Of a stretch of DNA of 64,000 nt, positions 26,982-34,595 are shown in pieces. The stretch comes from Anderseniella sp963700885. GTDB taxonomy: Bacteria; Pseudomonadota; Alphaproteobacteria; Rhizobiales; Aestuariivirgaceae. Location: the NCBI GenBank assembly GCA_963700885.1, contig CAVOZJ010000002.1:186001-250000 (forward strand), given 5' to 3'. A program made the translations under genes and the position numbers. A model generated the notes under the pieces. It worked only from the letters and a program-made list of their open reading frames with translations. It searched no databases and was not told the origin of the DNA. Each line of letters begins with the position of its first letter. Positions within the stretch are counted from its first letter, which is position 1.

Positions 26982-27821
26982 ATGAAAAGAACCATGATCA
27001 GCCTAGTTGTTATCCTGTCGGCCCTGTATCTCGCGGTAGTGGGATTTATGTATGTGGCGCAGAGAAGTTTGCAGTATTTTCCACAGGAAGGACTGCGAAC
27101 CGGTTTCGAGGTTCCAGCCAGATACGGGCTTGATGGATTTAGTGCCGCTTCCATTGTTACGAGTGATGGTGAAACGCTCGCCGCGTGGCTGGCGCTGCCG
27201 CCTGCGGGCAGTGCTCCGGTGATTTTGTACATGCATGGCAATGCCGGCACACTTGGTGACCGGGCAGAACGCTTCAGGCTGTTTCGTGATGTCGGCTTTG
27301 GCGTGCTTGCACTGAGCTGGCGCGGATATGGCGGGTCTACCGGCACACCGACGGAAGAAGGGCTGGTGGAGGACGGGCGGGCTGCTTTGAAACTGCTGCA
27401 ACAAAAGGGCATACCGCGATCCAGGATCATCCTGTTTGGTGAATCCCTTGGCACCGGAGTTGCAATCCAGCTGGCGGCCAACACGGACACCTCGCCTTTG
27501 GCGCTCATTCTTGAAGCGCCATTTACATCTGCAGCCGACGTGGCGCGAAAGCAGTACTGGTTCCTGCCGATTGGCCTGTTGATGAAGGATCAGTTCCGGT
27601 CAATTGACTATGCGCCAAAGGTTACTGCACCGGTTTTCGTGTTCCACGGTACCGCTGACACAATCGTTCCCTATGAGCAGGGTAAGCGCCTGTATTCAGC
27701 TTTCAAGGCACCGAAGGACTTTTTCATCATGGAAGGCAACGGCCATATCGACCCGCTGACCCCGGCCAGCTGGGGGGCCATCAGGGCATTCCTCAAGGCA
27801 AATGGTGCGGTGCCGAACTGA
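26982..27821 (+). CDS. membrane-anchored alpha/beta hydrolase
   Basis: A 279-residue protein with an N-terminal transmembrane or signal segment (residues 5-25) and an alpha/beta hydrolase fold of the BEM46/serine-aminopeptidase-like type. It has the oxyanion HGNAGT, the nucleophile elbow FGESLGTG, an acid in HGTADTIVP and the catalytic His in GNGHID. The substrate is unknown. It lies 81 nt after pntB and converges with the lrp-type gene, whose stop is 6 nt away. Confidence 0.85.
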   Translation: MKRTMISLVVILSALYLAVVGFMYVAQRSLQYFPQEGLRTGFEVPARYGLDGFSAASIVTSDGETLAAWLALPPAGSAPVILYMHGNAGTLGDRAERFRLFRDVGFGVLALSWRGYGGSTGTPTEEGLVEDGRAALKLLQQKGIPRSRIILFGESLGTGVAIQLAANTDTSPLALILEAPFTSAADVARKQYWFLPIGLLMKDQFRSIDYAPKVTAPVFVFHGTADTIVPYEQGKRLYSAFKAPKDFFIMEGNGHIDPLTPASWGAIRAFLKANGAVPN

Positions 27822-27827
27822 CAAACG

Positions 27828-28286
27828 TCATGCATAGTCGAGAGGCAGCACGGTGGTGCGTTTGATTTCCTCCATGACGAAGCTGGACGACACGTCATTC
27901 AGTTCAACCTTTGAAATCAACCGCTGGTACAGGCCGTCATAGGCTTTCATGTTCGGCACCACTGCCTGCAGCAGGTAATCCACCTCACCGGTTGTGCGGT
28001 AAATGCCGATGATTTCCGGCAGGGTGCGCACTGCGGCATGGAACCGTTCAAGCCATGCAGTTGTATGGTTGTTGGTGCGCACCGAAATGAACACGGTCAG
28101 GTCAAGGTTGAGGTGTTCAGGATCCAGCAGGGTGACGCGGGAGCGAATAATGCCCTTGTCCTCCATCTGTTTTACGCGGTTCCAGCAGGCATTACGCGAC
28201 AGATGAACCTTCTCTGCCATCTCGTTGAGAGACAGGCTTGCATCATGCTGGATGAGAGTAAGGATTTTTCGATCAATCTGGTCCAT
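27828..28286 (-). CDS. Lrp/AsnC-family transcriptional regulator
   Basis: A 152-residue protein. The N-terminal HTH (MDQIDRKILTLIQHDASLS, SRNACWNRVKQMEDKGII) is followed by the RAM/AsnC ligand domain (IGIYRTTGEVDYLLQAVVPN). I place the start at 28286 because family members usually begin at this point; an ATG six codons upstream (28304) lies inside a perfect inverted repeat. Regulators of this family often repress themselves and a divergent gene. The divergent gene is DUF6356. Confidence 0.88.
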   Translation of the reverse strand: MDQIDRKILTLIQHDASLSLNEMAEKVHLSRNACWNRVKQMEDKGIIRSRVTLLDPEHLNLDLTVFISVRTNNHTTAWLERFHAAVRTLPEIIGIYRTTGEVDYLLQAVVPNMKAYDGLYQRLISKVELNDVSSSFVMEEIKRTTVLPLDYA

Positions 28287-28303
28287 GGGCTCTATTTTGT
28301 TCA

Positions 28304-28330
28304 TGTTGGTGGGACGATATCCCACCAACA
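28304..28330. promoter_or_regulatory. 27-bp perfect inverted repeat, likely Lrp-family operator
   Basis: Perfect 11-bp arms, TGTTGGTGGGA (28304-28314) and TCCCACCAACA (28320-28330), with a 5-nt centre. It sits 18-44 nt upstream of the regulator start and about 90 nt from the divergent DUF6356 start. The symmetry fits binding of a dimeric regulator such as the adjacent Lrp-type protein (inference). Confidence 0.6.
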
Positions 28331-28417
28331 TAGAGTAGTTCATTGAAATTTGGGAGCCATTTCGATGCGAAAGCAGGCATTTTGTCTGCAGAGTTCGCCA
28401 AACAAGGAGACAGTTTC

Positions 28418-28636
28418 ATGAAACGCACCCTGGATGCCGCATTTTTTGACCATCCGGCCAGTGTTGGCGAGAGTTATCCGGAACACTTCATGTTCGCATC
28501 CAGGTTTGGACTCAAACTGATAGCTGCCGGTCTTGCTGCAATGGTTCACGGCTTCCTTCCGTGTGCCTTCGATAAAACAGCCAGCAATGTCATCAAGGAA
28601 CTGTATCCCCGGGTCGCAAATCGTGGCGGTCAATAG
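28418..28636 (+). CDS. DUF6356 family protein
   Basis: A 72-residue protein starting MKRTLDAAFFDHPASVGESY, with a hydrophobic segment (FGLKLIAAGLAAMVHGFLPC). This matches DUF6356, a short family with an FFxHPxSVGExY start, a helix and a HxxxPxxCxxT core, of unknown function. AAGGAG lies 8 nt before the ATG at 28418. It is divergent from the Lrp regulator, which may control it. Confidence 0.75.
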   Translation: MKRTLDAAFFDHPASVGESYPEHFMFASRFGLKLIAAGLAAMVHGFLPCAFDKTASNVIKELYPRVANRGGQ

Positions 28637-28746
28637 GGCACGAAAAGCCCGCGCCGACCAAAGTCGAGCAGGCTTGGTCAAATGCCGGAAAAAAGCCGCC
28701 GAAAGCGACATGGGCTCTCCTGAACCCGTAGCTGTGCTCTAAAACT

Positions 28747-28793
28747 TTGGAATTGTTAAGTTTTATGGATTTCGATTGGATCAATCAAAAGCC
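28747..28793. repeat. dispersed repeat, related to 47984-48030
   Basis: About 47 nt beginning TTGGAATTGTTAAGTTTTAT and running to AATCAAAAGCC. It aligns without gaps to 47984-48030, with roughly four of five bases identical. It lies immediately downstream of the leftward rpsU gene and may be part of its 3' untranslated region. Confidence 0.5.
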
Positions 28794-28808
28794 AAACCGA
28801 TCCAGAGT

Positions 28809-29036
28809 CTATTTGCCGCGGCGACCGGCGACAACACCGCCTTCACGCAGCGCGCGCTTGCGGGCGAGCTTGCGGGAACGGCGAATGGCTTCAGCCTTTT
28901 CACGGGCTTTCTTTTCAGAAGGTTTTTCGAAGTGACCACGCAGCTTCATTTCACGGAAGATGCCTTCGCGCTGCATCTTCTTCTTAAGCGCCTTGAGCGC
29001 CTGGTCTACATTGTTGTCGCGTACAATTACATGCAC
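28809..29036 (-). CDS. rpsU: 30S ribosomal protein S21
   Basis: A 75-residue protein: HVIVRDNNVDQALKALKKKM, REGIFREMKLRGHFEKPSEK and a basic C-terminus, a clear S21. No in-frame ATG exists. GTG at 29036 is chosen because GGGG lies 9 nt upstream and the family begins at this point; a TTG two codons earlier is the alternative. S21 helps the 30S subunit start translation. It is monocistronic here. Confidence 0.96.
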   Translation of the reverse strand: MHVIVRDNNVDQALKALKKKMQREGIFREMKLRGHFEKPSEKKAREKAEAIRRSRKLARKRALREGGVVAGRRGK

Positions 29037-29214
29037 AGGCAATTACCCCGTGTTGGCGTTAAAACTGTTCAGATCAAATGCTGTCAGGAGGCCGAGCCAA
29101 AAAACAAAACATGACAGCAGGTCAAGCGAGAGCCTGACCCGATTGGTGGTGTGAGTACCAGAACACAAGCCTGCTGTCGAGTGCAAAACACAACTGTTGG
29201 CCAGCAAAACAGCG

Positions 29215-30303
29215 CTATTTTCCTAGAATAAGCCGTGTAACATGGCCCATTTTGCGTCCCACACGGCTTTCTGCCTTGCCATAGTCATGAACCACGGCGC
29301 CAGGCAGGCGGGCCAGTTCAGGACAGGCAAAAATCTCATCGCCGAGCAGATTTTCCATTACGCAGTCTGAATTGCGGCCGGTATCGCCGAGCGGCCATCC
29401 GGCAACGGCGCGAATATGCTGTTCAAACTGGGAAACATGGCATGCAGCTTCAGTCCAGTGGCCGGAATTGTGAACACGGGGCGCGATCTCGTTTACCATC
29501 AGGCTTTCGATACCGCCTTTCGTGGACACAAACAATTCAACTGCCATGATCCCTACATAATTCAATGATTCCAGTAGTGTAGATGCAATATCGCGAGCCT
29601 TGCCGGCAGTTTGAGGGTTGAGAAGTGCGGGCACTGTTGATGACCGCAGGATGCCGTTTTCATGAAGGTTCTGCGGAATATCAAACGATGCAATGGCGCC
29701 ATCAAGCCCGCGTGCGGCAATAACCGATATTTCTCTGTCAAACGGTACCAGCGCTTCCAATATGGCCGGTTTCCTGCCAATTGCATTCCATGCATCAGCC
29801 AGCAAAGTTTCTTCATTGATGCGGGTCTGTCCCTGACCGTCATAACCGAATCGCCGTGTTTTCAGCACTCCGGGACGCCCGATCCGCGCAATGGCCTGTT
29901 CAAGTTCGCTCAAGGAAGCTGCGGGGTGAAAATCCGGAACCGGGATTCCGAGGCCGGAGATGAAGGTTTTTTCGGCGACACGGTCCTGGGAGATTCGCAG
30001 TACGTGCGTGCCAGGGCGGACCGGGCAAATGGTTTCGATCAGATCACAAATATCTACAGGAATGTTTTCCCATTCATAGGTTACTGCATCGCAGGCCTGG
30101 GCAAAGGCCTGCAGTGATGATTGATCGTCGAAACCGGCCTGGGTTTTTGCGTGGCTTACAGCGAATGCCGGGTTGTCTCCACCCGGTGCATAAATGTGGG
30201 CCTTAAAGCCGAGCCGGGCTGCCGCCATGGCCAGCATACGGGCAAGCTGGCCGCCACCCAGAATGCCGATAACGCTTCCGCGTTGAAGAGGGCCAATGCT
30301 CAC
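29215..30303 (-). CDS. purK: N5-carboxyaminoimidazole ribonucleotide synthase
   Basis: A 362-residue ATP-grasp enzyme beginning at GTG with SIGPLQRGSVIGILGGGQLARML. It has TRRFGYDGQGQ, VPFDREISVIAARG and NEIAPRVHNSGHWT, all typical. It converts AIR, bicarbonate and ATP to N5-CAIR in purine synthesis. The start overlaps the purE stop (GTGA), so the two genes are translationally coupled. Confidence 0.97.
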   Translation of the reverse strand: MSIGPLQRGSVIGILGGGQLARMLAMAAARLGFKAHIYAPGGDNPAFAVSHAKTQAGFDDQSSLQAFAQACDAVTYEWENIPVDICDLIETICPVRPGTHVLRISQDRVAEKTFISGLGIPVPDFHPAASLSELEQAIARIGRPGVLKTRRFGYDGQGQTRINEETLLADAWNAIGRKPAILEALVPFDREISVIAARGLDGAIASFDIPQNLHENGILRSSTVPALLNPQTAGKARDIASTLLESLNYVGIMAVELFVSTKGGIESLMVNEIAPRVHNSGHWTEAACHVSQFEQHIRAVAGWPLGDTGRNSDCVMENLLGDEIFACPELARLPGAVVHDYGKAESRVGRKMGHVTRLILGK

Positions 30304-30806
30304 GGCTGATCAACTTGATCCGGAACTGAAGCAACTGCTGCGGTTTGTGCAGCACGCCAGTCATCGAGTTTTATAGCAAGGTCCGGGTCGCTCAGGGCGA
30401 GGACCGCCGCTGCAAGAAGGGCTGCATTTACGGCACCGGGCTTGCCAATCGCCAGTGTTCCAACCGGTATGCCGGCAGGCATCTGAACCATGGAGTGTAG
30501 CGAGTCCATACCTTGTAACGCCTTGCTTTCAATCGGTACACCAAAAACAGGCAATGAACACAGGCTGGCTGTCATGCCGGGCAGGTGCGCCGCACCGCCT
30601 GCACCGGCGATTATGATCTTGAAACCCCGGGCACGTGCGCCCCTGGCAAATTCATAAAGACGATCAGGTGTGCGATGAGCCGACACGATAAGTGCCTGAT
30701 GGGAAATACCGAGTTCATCAAGCGTATCAGCGGCGTTCTTCATGATTGGCCAGTCGGACTGACTTCCCATGATGATGGCGACGTCACGTGTGTCAGATTT
30801 AGCCAT
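30300..30806 (-). CDS. purE: N5-carboxyaminoimidazole ribonucleotide mutase
   Basis: A 168-residue PurE: IIMGSQSDWPIMKNAADTLDELG, VSAHRTPDRL, AGAGGAAHLPGM and VPIESKALQGMDSLHSMVQMP. It converts N5-CAIR to CAIR, the step after PurK. The start at 30806 (MAKSDTRDV) gives the usual length; an ATG twelve codons upstream is possible. It is the first gene of the purEK operon. Confidence 0.96.
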   Translation of the reverse strand: MAKSDTRDVAIIMGSQSDWPIMKNAADTLDELGISHQALIVSAHRTPDRLYEFARGARARGFKIIIAGAGGAAHLPGMTASLCSLPVFGVPIESKALQGMDSLHSMVQMPAGIPVGTLAIGKPGAVNAALLAAAVLALSDPDLAIKLDDWRAAQTAAVASVPDQVDQP

Positions 30807-30969
30807 GATTTGGTGCCCTCGCGTTGATCCGGTATTTGACATGCCATGCCTGCCGGGATCCGGGAAAGCGCGCGATTATATGAATAACGCCTGCCAGCGC
30901 AATGTTCATTGTGTGGTTTTCAATCTGTTTACTTGAGTGAACCTGCAGCTGAAGCGCCATTGAACGACA

Positions 30970-31191
30970 TCAGGCGATGATGTCGGGCAGGAAATCATCT
31001 TCTATTTTCGCGATGCGGTCTTTCAATGCGAGCTTTTCCTTTTTAAGCCTGCGCAACTGCAACTGATCAGCACTGCCGGTAGCTACCAGCGAATCAATTG
31101 CAACATCCAGATCGCGATGGCGCTGCTTCAGGGTGTTCAGCATGGCCATCAAACTGTCATTTCCCGGCCTTTCCGCCATATGCGACTGCAT
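30970..31191 (-). CDS. YdcH-family (DUF465) small protein
   Basis: A 73-residue helical protein with LKQRHRDLDVAIDSLV and LQLRRLKKEKLALKDRIAKIE, the DUF465/YdcH signature (H-x-x-L-D-x-x-I followed by LK-x-x-K-L-x-L-K-D). Such proteins form short helical hairpins; their function is unknown. The start is either 31191 or the ATG at 31179. It is divergent from a second family member 174 nt away. Confidence 0.8.
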   Translation of the reverse strand: MQSHMAERPGNDSLMAMLNTLKQRHRDLDVAIDSLVATGSADQLQLRRLKKEKLALKDRIAKIEDDFLPDIIA

Positions 31192-31364
31192 CCTTTTCCT
31201 GATCCCGGCATTATAGCATTTTTCCGGGTATTGGGCCGGTTTTGCAAGGTATCTTTGTGCAGATTACCAACAAATCTCGCTTGAACACCATAAATCGCAT
31301 CGACTTGGCGCGTCTTGCGTGGCACACTTTGAATGTCCGTCTCACAAAATGCAGGAGGTTAAAC

Positions 31365-31544
31365 ATGTCTCTTCAGTCACATTTGTCGGAGTTGAGCGCA
31401 AAGCATCAGGAGTTGGAACATCAACTGGACGACGCCCTGCAGCATCCTTCGATAGATAGTGTGGAAATAGCCCGCATAAAACGCCGAAAACTTCAACTTA
31501 AAGATGAAATGCAGCGTATAGAAGGGGAATTGAGCGGGAGTTAG
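31365..31544 (+). CDS. YdcH-family (DUF465) small protein
   Basis: A 59-residue helical protein: LSELSAKHQELEHQLDDAL and EIARIKRRKLQLKDEMQRIE match DUF465. AGGAGG lies 7 nt before the ATG at 31365, a very good ribosome-binding site. It is followed by a terminator at 31594 and is thus monocistronic. Together with 30970-31191 it forms a divergent pair of paralogues. Confidence 0.85.
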   Translation: MSLQSHLSELSAKHQELEHQLDDALQHPSIDSVEIARIKRRKLQLKDEMQRIEGELSGS

Positions 31545-31593
31545 ACACCTACAGCTACAAGGTATTCTGCTGCTACAGGCAGGATTGAGTTAC

Positions 31594-31633
31594 AAAGGGC
31601 CGCACGGCACAATGCTCGCGCGGCCCTTTTTTG
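31594..31633 (+). terminator. Rho-independent terminator after the YdcH-type gene
   Basis: Perfect 10-bp stem AAAGGGCCGC (31594-31603) and GCGGCCCTTT (31620-31629), a 16-nt loop that may fold further, and a T-run to 31632. Confidence 0.8.
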
Positions 31634-31657
31634 TGGGCAATTGGGTGGAGGTATGGT

Positions 31658-32719
31658 TTGCAGCACATCGCAGTGGTAGGGGCCGGCATTATTGGGGCAT
31701 GCATTGCGCGTGAACTGACCGCGGCAGGATGCAAGGTAACGGTTTTCGAAGCACATGAACCTGCCTGCGGGGCATCGTCGCGTTCGATGGGCTGGATAAA
31801 TGCCAGTTTCGTGGCTCGCGAAGACTATTACGAGATGCGGCTTGCTGCAATTCAGGCTCATCGTGAACTGGATGCGGAATTCAACGGTGCGCTGGAGATC
31901 CAATGGACCGGATCGCTCAACTGGGAGGCGCGCGAAGGCAAGCTTGATGAACTTGTCAAGGAACTCGGGCGGTTTGGTCATCCGGTGAAACTGGTAAGCC
32001 GGGACGAATTGCGGTTACTTGAACCGGAACTGGCGGATCTGCCGCTGAAAGCCTTGCTGATGGAGCACGAAGCTACTGCAGAGGCGGGTCATGTGACCCG
32101 CATACTGCTTCGGGCTGCTCAGGATGGCGGCGCCACCGTACTGGCTGGTGCACAGGTATCCGCCATTGAGCAAAGCAGGTCCGGTCATGTCATTGTCAGT
32201 CCGGCGGGACGTACCGAAGTGGATGACGTGGTCATTGCAGCGGGCGTCATGACCGGGGAACTGGCAGAAAAATGTGGCGGAAAACTGCCGATGAAGAATG
32301 AACCCGGAGTACTGATAGAAACCAATGAGCTGCCCTTTCGGTTGCGGCACACAATCTGGTCTCCGGACGTGCATTTCAAGCAATTGCCGGACGGGCGGGC
32401 AATCTGCGGGAATTTGTATTCAGGTGCTGTTGGAGACGGGGCGCTGGAAGATGTGGCGCACCGCATGCTGGAGCGAATGAAGCAGCGTCTGCCGAATGCC
32501 GCGGCAGGGTTGAAGATAGAGAAGGTGCGATACGGTGTGCGGCCGATGCCTGTGGACAGTTATCCTGCTATCGGCAGGCTGGGTAGCGACGTGTACGTTG
32601 CCGTCATGCACTCCGGCGTTACTCTTGGCCCTCTGGTGGGGCGGCTTGTTGCACAGGAGATGGTAACCGGAGATGCCGCAGAGATGTTGGAACCGTTCCG
32701 GCCCAGCCGCTTTAGCTGA
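31658..32719 (+). CDS. DAO-family FAD-dependent oxidoreductase
   Basis: A 353-residue protein with the dinucleotide-binding motif VVGAGIIGACIARELTAAG at the N-terminus and the D-amino-acid oxidase/dehydrogenase (DAO) fold: GASSRSMGWIN, AEAGHVTRILLRAA, VRPMPVDSYPAIGRL. It would oxidise an amine or amino acid; the substrate is unknown. I place the start at a TTG (31658) because GGTGGAGG ends 6 nt upstream and the flavin motif follows at once; a TTG at 31631 is the alternative. Confidence 0.85.
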   Translation: MQHIAVVGAGIIGACIARELTAAGCKVTVFEAHEPACGASSRSMGWINASFVAREDYYEMRLAAIQAHRELDAEFNGALEIQWTGSLNWEAREGKLDELVKELGRFGHPVKLVSRDELRLLEPELADLPLKALLMEHEATAEAGHVTRILLRAAQDGGATVLAGAQVSAIEQSRSGHVIVSPAGRTEVDDVVIAAGVMTGELAEKCGGKLPMKNEPGVLIETNELPFRLRHTIWSPDVHFKQLPDGRAICGNLYSGAVGDGALEDVAHRMLERMKQRLPNAAAGLKIEKVRYGVRPMPVDSYPAIGRLGSDVYVAVMHSGVTLGPLVGRLVAQEMVTGDAAEMLEPFRPSRFS

Positions 32720-32744
32720 ACTGCGAAGTCATGCGATTTGGCGA

Positions 32745-32772
32745 TTGACGGTTGGCGAACACCTGATAGGCT
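32745..32772 (+). promoter_or_regulatory. candidate sigma-70 promoter for the 25-codon unit
   Basis: TTGACG (32745-32750) and TAGGCT (32767-32772), 16 nt apart. Transcription would start near 32780, about 15 nt ahead of the exceptional Shine-Dalgarno sequence. Confidence 0.45.
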
Positions 32773-32808
32773 GACGACTGTCATTAACAATCGAAAGGAG
32801 GTGATCCG

Positions 32809-32886
32809 ATGTCGAGTGAGATCAGAACTGCTGTTAGGGTAATCTGGACACGGGCATCTCACATTGGAGCAACCTCCAAGGTCTGA
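32809..32886 (+). CDS. 25-codon leader-like small ORF with extreme Shine-Dalgarno
   Basis: An ORF coding for MSSEIRTAVRVIWTRASHIG plus ATSKV. It is preceded by AAAGGAGGTGATCC (32794-32807), a perfect 14-nt complement of the usual 16S rRNA 3' end. Near the end of the ORF, ACCTCC (32872-32877) could pair with GGAGGT of that site. A Rho-independent terminator follows at 32953, so the unit (promoter, ORF, terminator) is closed. It could be a small protein, a leader peptide or an sRNA. I recognise no family. Confidence 0.5.
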   Translation: MSSEIRTAVRVIWTRASHIGATSKV

Positions 32887-32952
32887 TGTCTGCTGTTGGG
32901 AAACTGGTTTTGCCAGGTATCCTGGATCTGCCCTGACCGGCATGTCTCACGA

Positions 32953-32987
32953 AGGGCTCGCGCGAAAAATCGCCGCGAGCCCTTTTT
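32953..32987 (+). terminator. Rho-independent terminator of the 25-codon unit
   Basis: Perfect 10-bp GC-rich stem AGGGCTCGCG (32953-32962) and CGCGAGCCCT (32974-32983), an 11-nt loop, and TTTTT. It ends 67-100 nt after the small ORF. Confidence 0.85.
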
Positions 32988-32990
32988 GCA

Positions 32991-33262
32991 TGGAATGCGG
33001 GAAGCAGCGTTTGCCAGCACTCAGGCCCTGCGGCCGAACGGCTTTATGAAAATTAAACACTGTTTGGTGGACAATGGGTTCACGGTCAGAAACCCTGGCC
33101 GGGCCGAACGGTGATACAGGCGGCTTGTCACCTGGCATTCAAAGTGAATGCCTGGCAGGGAGCGGCGACATCCTTGTGCTTCAAACCATAGTCATTCTGA
33201 TCGGGCAAATCCACGACTCGCTGAAAGGCATCTATAGTGGGTGTCAGCGGGGCGCATGAGTG
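32991..33262. other. gap between the small transcript and the integrase
   Basis: About 270 nt with no convincing gene. I looked for a tRNA or tmRNA 3' end that might be the integrase attachment site and saw none. A short hairpin, GGCATTC/GAATGCC near 33133-33151, is the only structure noted. Confidence 0.4.
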
Positions 33263-34465
33263 ATGTTAGCCAGGTGTGAACAATTGCCGATCATAAAGAT
33301 TACTGAAGCCGGGATTGCGCGGCTCGAACCTCCCAGGAAGGATCGTGTTGATTACTGGGACAAGGCACAGCCGGGTTTCGGATTACGGTTGACCAGCACC
33401 GGCCATCGAAGTTGGCAAATCATGTATCGCACCGGTGGAAAGCGAAAGCGCCTGTCACTCGGCGACTGGCCTGCATTGCCGTTGAAGCTGGCAAGGGAGG
33501 CCGCAGCACAAGCCCTCAGGCAGATTGCCGAAGGCCAGGATCCGGCCCGGCAGCGAACCGCAGTGACCGGTGGTGCGGTAACGGTTGACCACCTTGCCAG
33601 GAGCTACCTTGAACGACACGCCCGCCGGCACAAGAAAAGCTGGCAGGCTGACGAAGGCATGATCCGGCGTGAGATCATTCCGGCCTGGGGCAGGCGGGCC
33701 GCGTCCGGCATCGGACGCCGTGATGTCATTGAGATTGTGGAAACCGTTGCGGTGCGAGGTCACCCCTATGCGGCCAACCGGTTGCTGGCGCTGATCCGCA
33801 AAATGTTTGCGTGGGGTTGCGAGGTTGATCTGGTGCAGGCGAACCCTGGAAGAGGTGTGTCCGCACCGCACCGCGAGACCGCGAGAGAGCGATTCCTGAA
33901 CGATACCGAGATCGCGAAATTATGGTCTGCATGGTCCGTGCAAGGCTGGCCGTTCGGGGCTCTTTTCAAGTTGCTTTTACTTACTGGCCAGAACCGGAAT
34001 GACATGGCGTCGATGCGGCTTGAGGACATCCAGTTTCAGTCAAGAGTGTGGTCTCCCCCCGGTGCCCGCAGCCACGGCGGGCACACGCATGAGTTGCCGT
34101 TGTCTGATTTTGCGCTGGAGTTGCTGGCCGCATTGCCACGTTCAAAAAGTGGCCTGGTGTTTCCAGCCGGGCCACGTGCGATCACGCCTGTGACGGGCTA
34201 TTCAAACGCCGTTGCGAAATCGCGCAAGCTGTCCTGCGTGGAAGCCTGGCAACTTCGTGACCTGCGCCGGACTGCAGCTGTCGGCATGGTGCGGCTGGGC
34301 GCAGCACCGGAGTTGCTGGACCGCGTGTTGAATGTGCGTTCCGGGATGGCCGGCGGTGTGAGAGGTATTTACCAACTGGCTGCCGAGATGGATGAGAAGC
34401 GTCGCATTCTGAACAGTTGGGCCGAGCAGGTGAGGACTATCTCCGGTACCCGGGCAGGTCCGTGA
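33263..34465 (+). CDS. P4-type tyrosine recombinase, probably catalytically inactive
   Basis: A 400-residue protein with the N-terminal arm-binding domain (DUF4102-like; YWDKAQPGFGLRLT), a core-binding domain (about 105-190) and the catalytic domain (about 205-390). Judged against the family pattern, the first catalytic Arg (TGQR) reads Asn244, the beta-hairpin Lys reads His271, the box II His (HDLRR) reads Arg332 and the third-box His (LNH) reads Val358. Arg335 and Tyr370 remain. The frame is otherwise intact. No attachment-site tRNA or cargo genes are seen. It is either a decaying or a repurposed integrase. Confidence 0.85.
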   Translation: MLARCEQLPIIKITEAGIARLEPPRKDRVDYWDKAQPGFGLRLTSTGHRSWQIMYRTGGKRKRLSLGDWPALPLKLAREAAAQALRQIAEGQDPARQRTAVTGGAVTVDHLARSYLERHARRHKKSWQADEGMIRREIIPAWGRRAASGIGRRDVIEIVETVAVRGHPYAANRLLALIRKMFAWGCEVDLVQANPGRGVSAPHRETARERFLNDTEIAKLWSAWSVQGWPFGALFKLLLLTGQNRNDMASMRLEDIQFQSRVWSPPGARSHGGHTHELPLSDFALELLAALPRSKSGLVFPAGPRAITPVTGYSNAVAKSRKLSCVEAWQLRDLRRTAAVGMVRLGAAPELLDRVLNVRSGMAGGVRGIYQLAAEMDEKRRILNSWAEQVRTISGTRAGP

Positions 34466-34595
34466 GAGCCTGGAACCCGATATGGAACCCAGGTCATTTT
34501 AATATGGGTAAAAATTGGCATTTTTAGACATATTTCTGTTAACTGGCATATGATTTATAATCACATGCCACCATCCATATTCATCGGCTGCCACA

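Noticed and set aside
32794..32807. AAAGGAGGTGATCC as a remnant of a 16S rRNA gene 3' end on the minus strand.
   Set aside because: The match stops at 14 nt; the adjoining minus-strand sequence does not continue into the conserved 16S terminus, and the site is correctly placed before an ATG.
32991..33262. A tRNA or tmRNA serving as integrase attachment site.
   Set aside because: No T-loop, acceptor stem or direct repeat was found upstream or downstream of the integrase gene.
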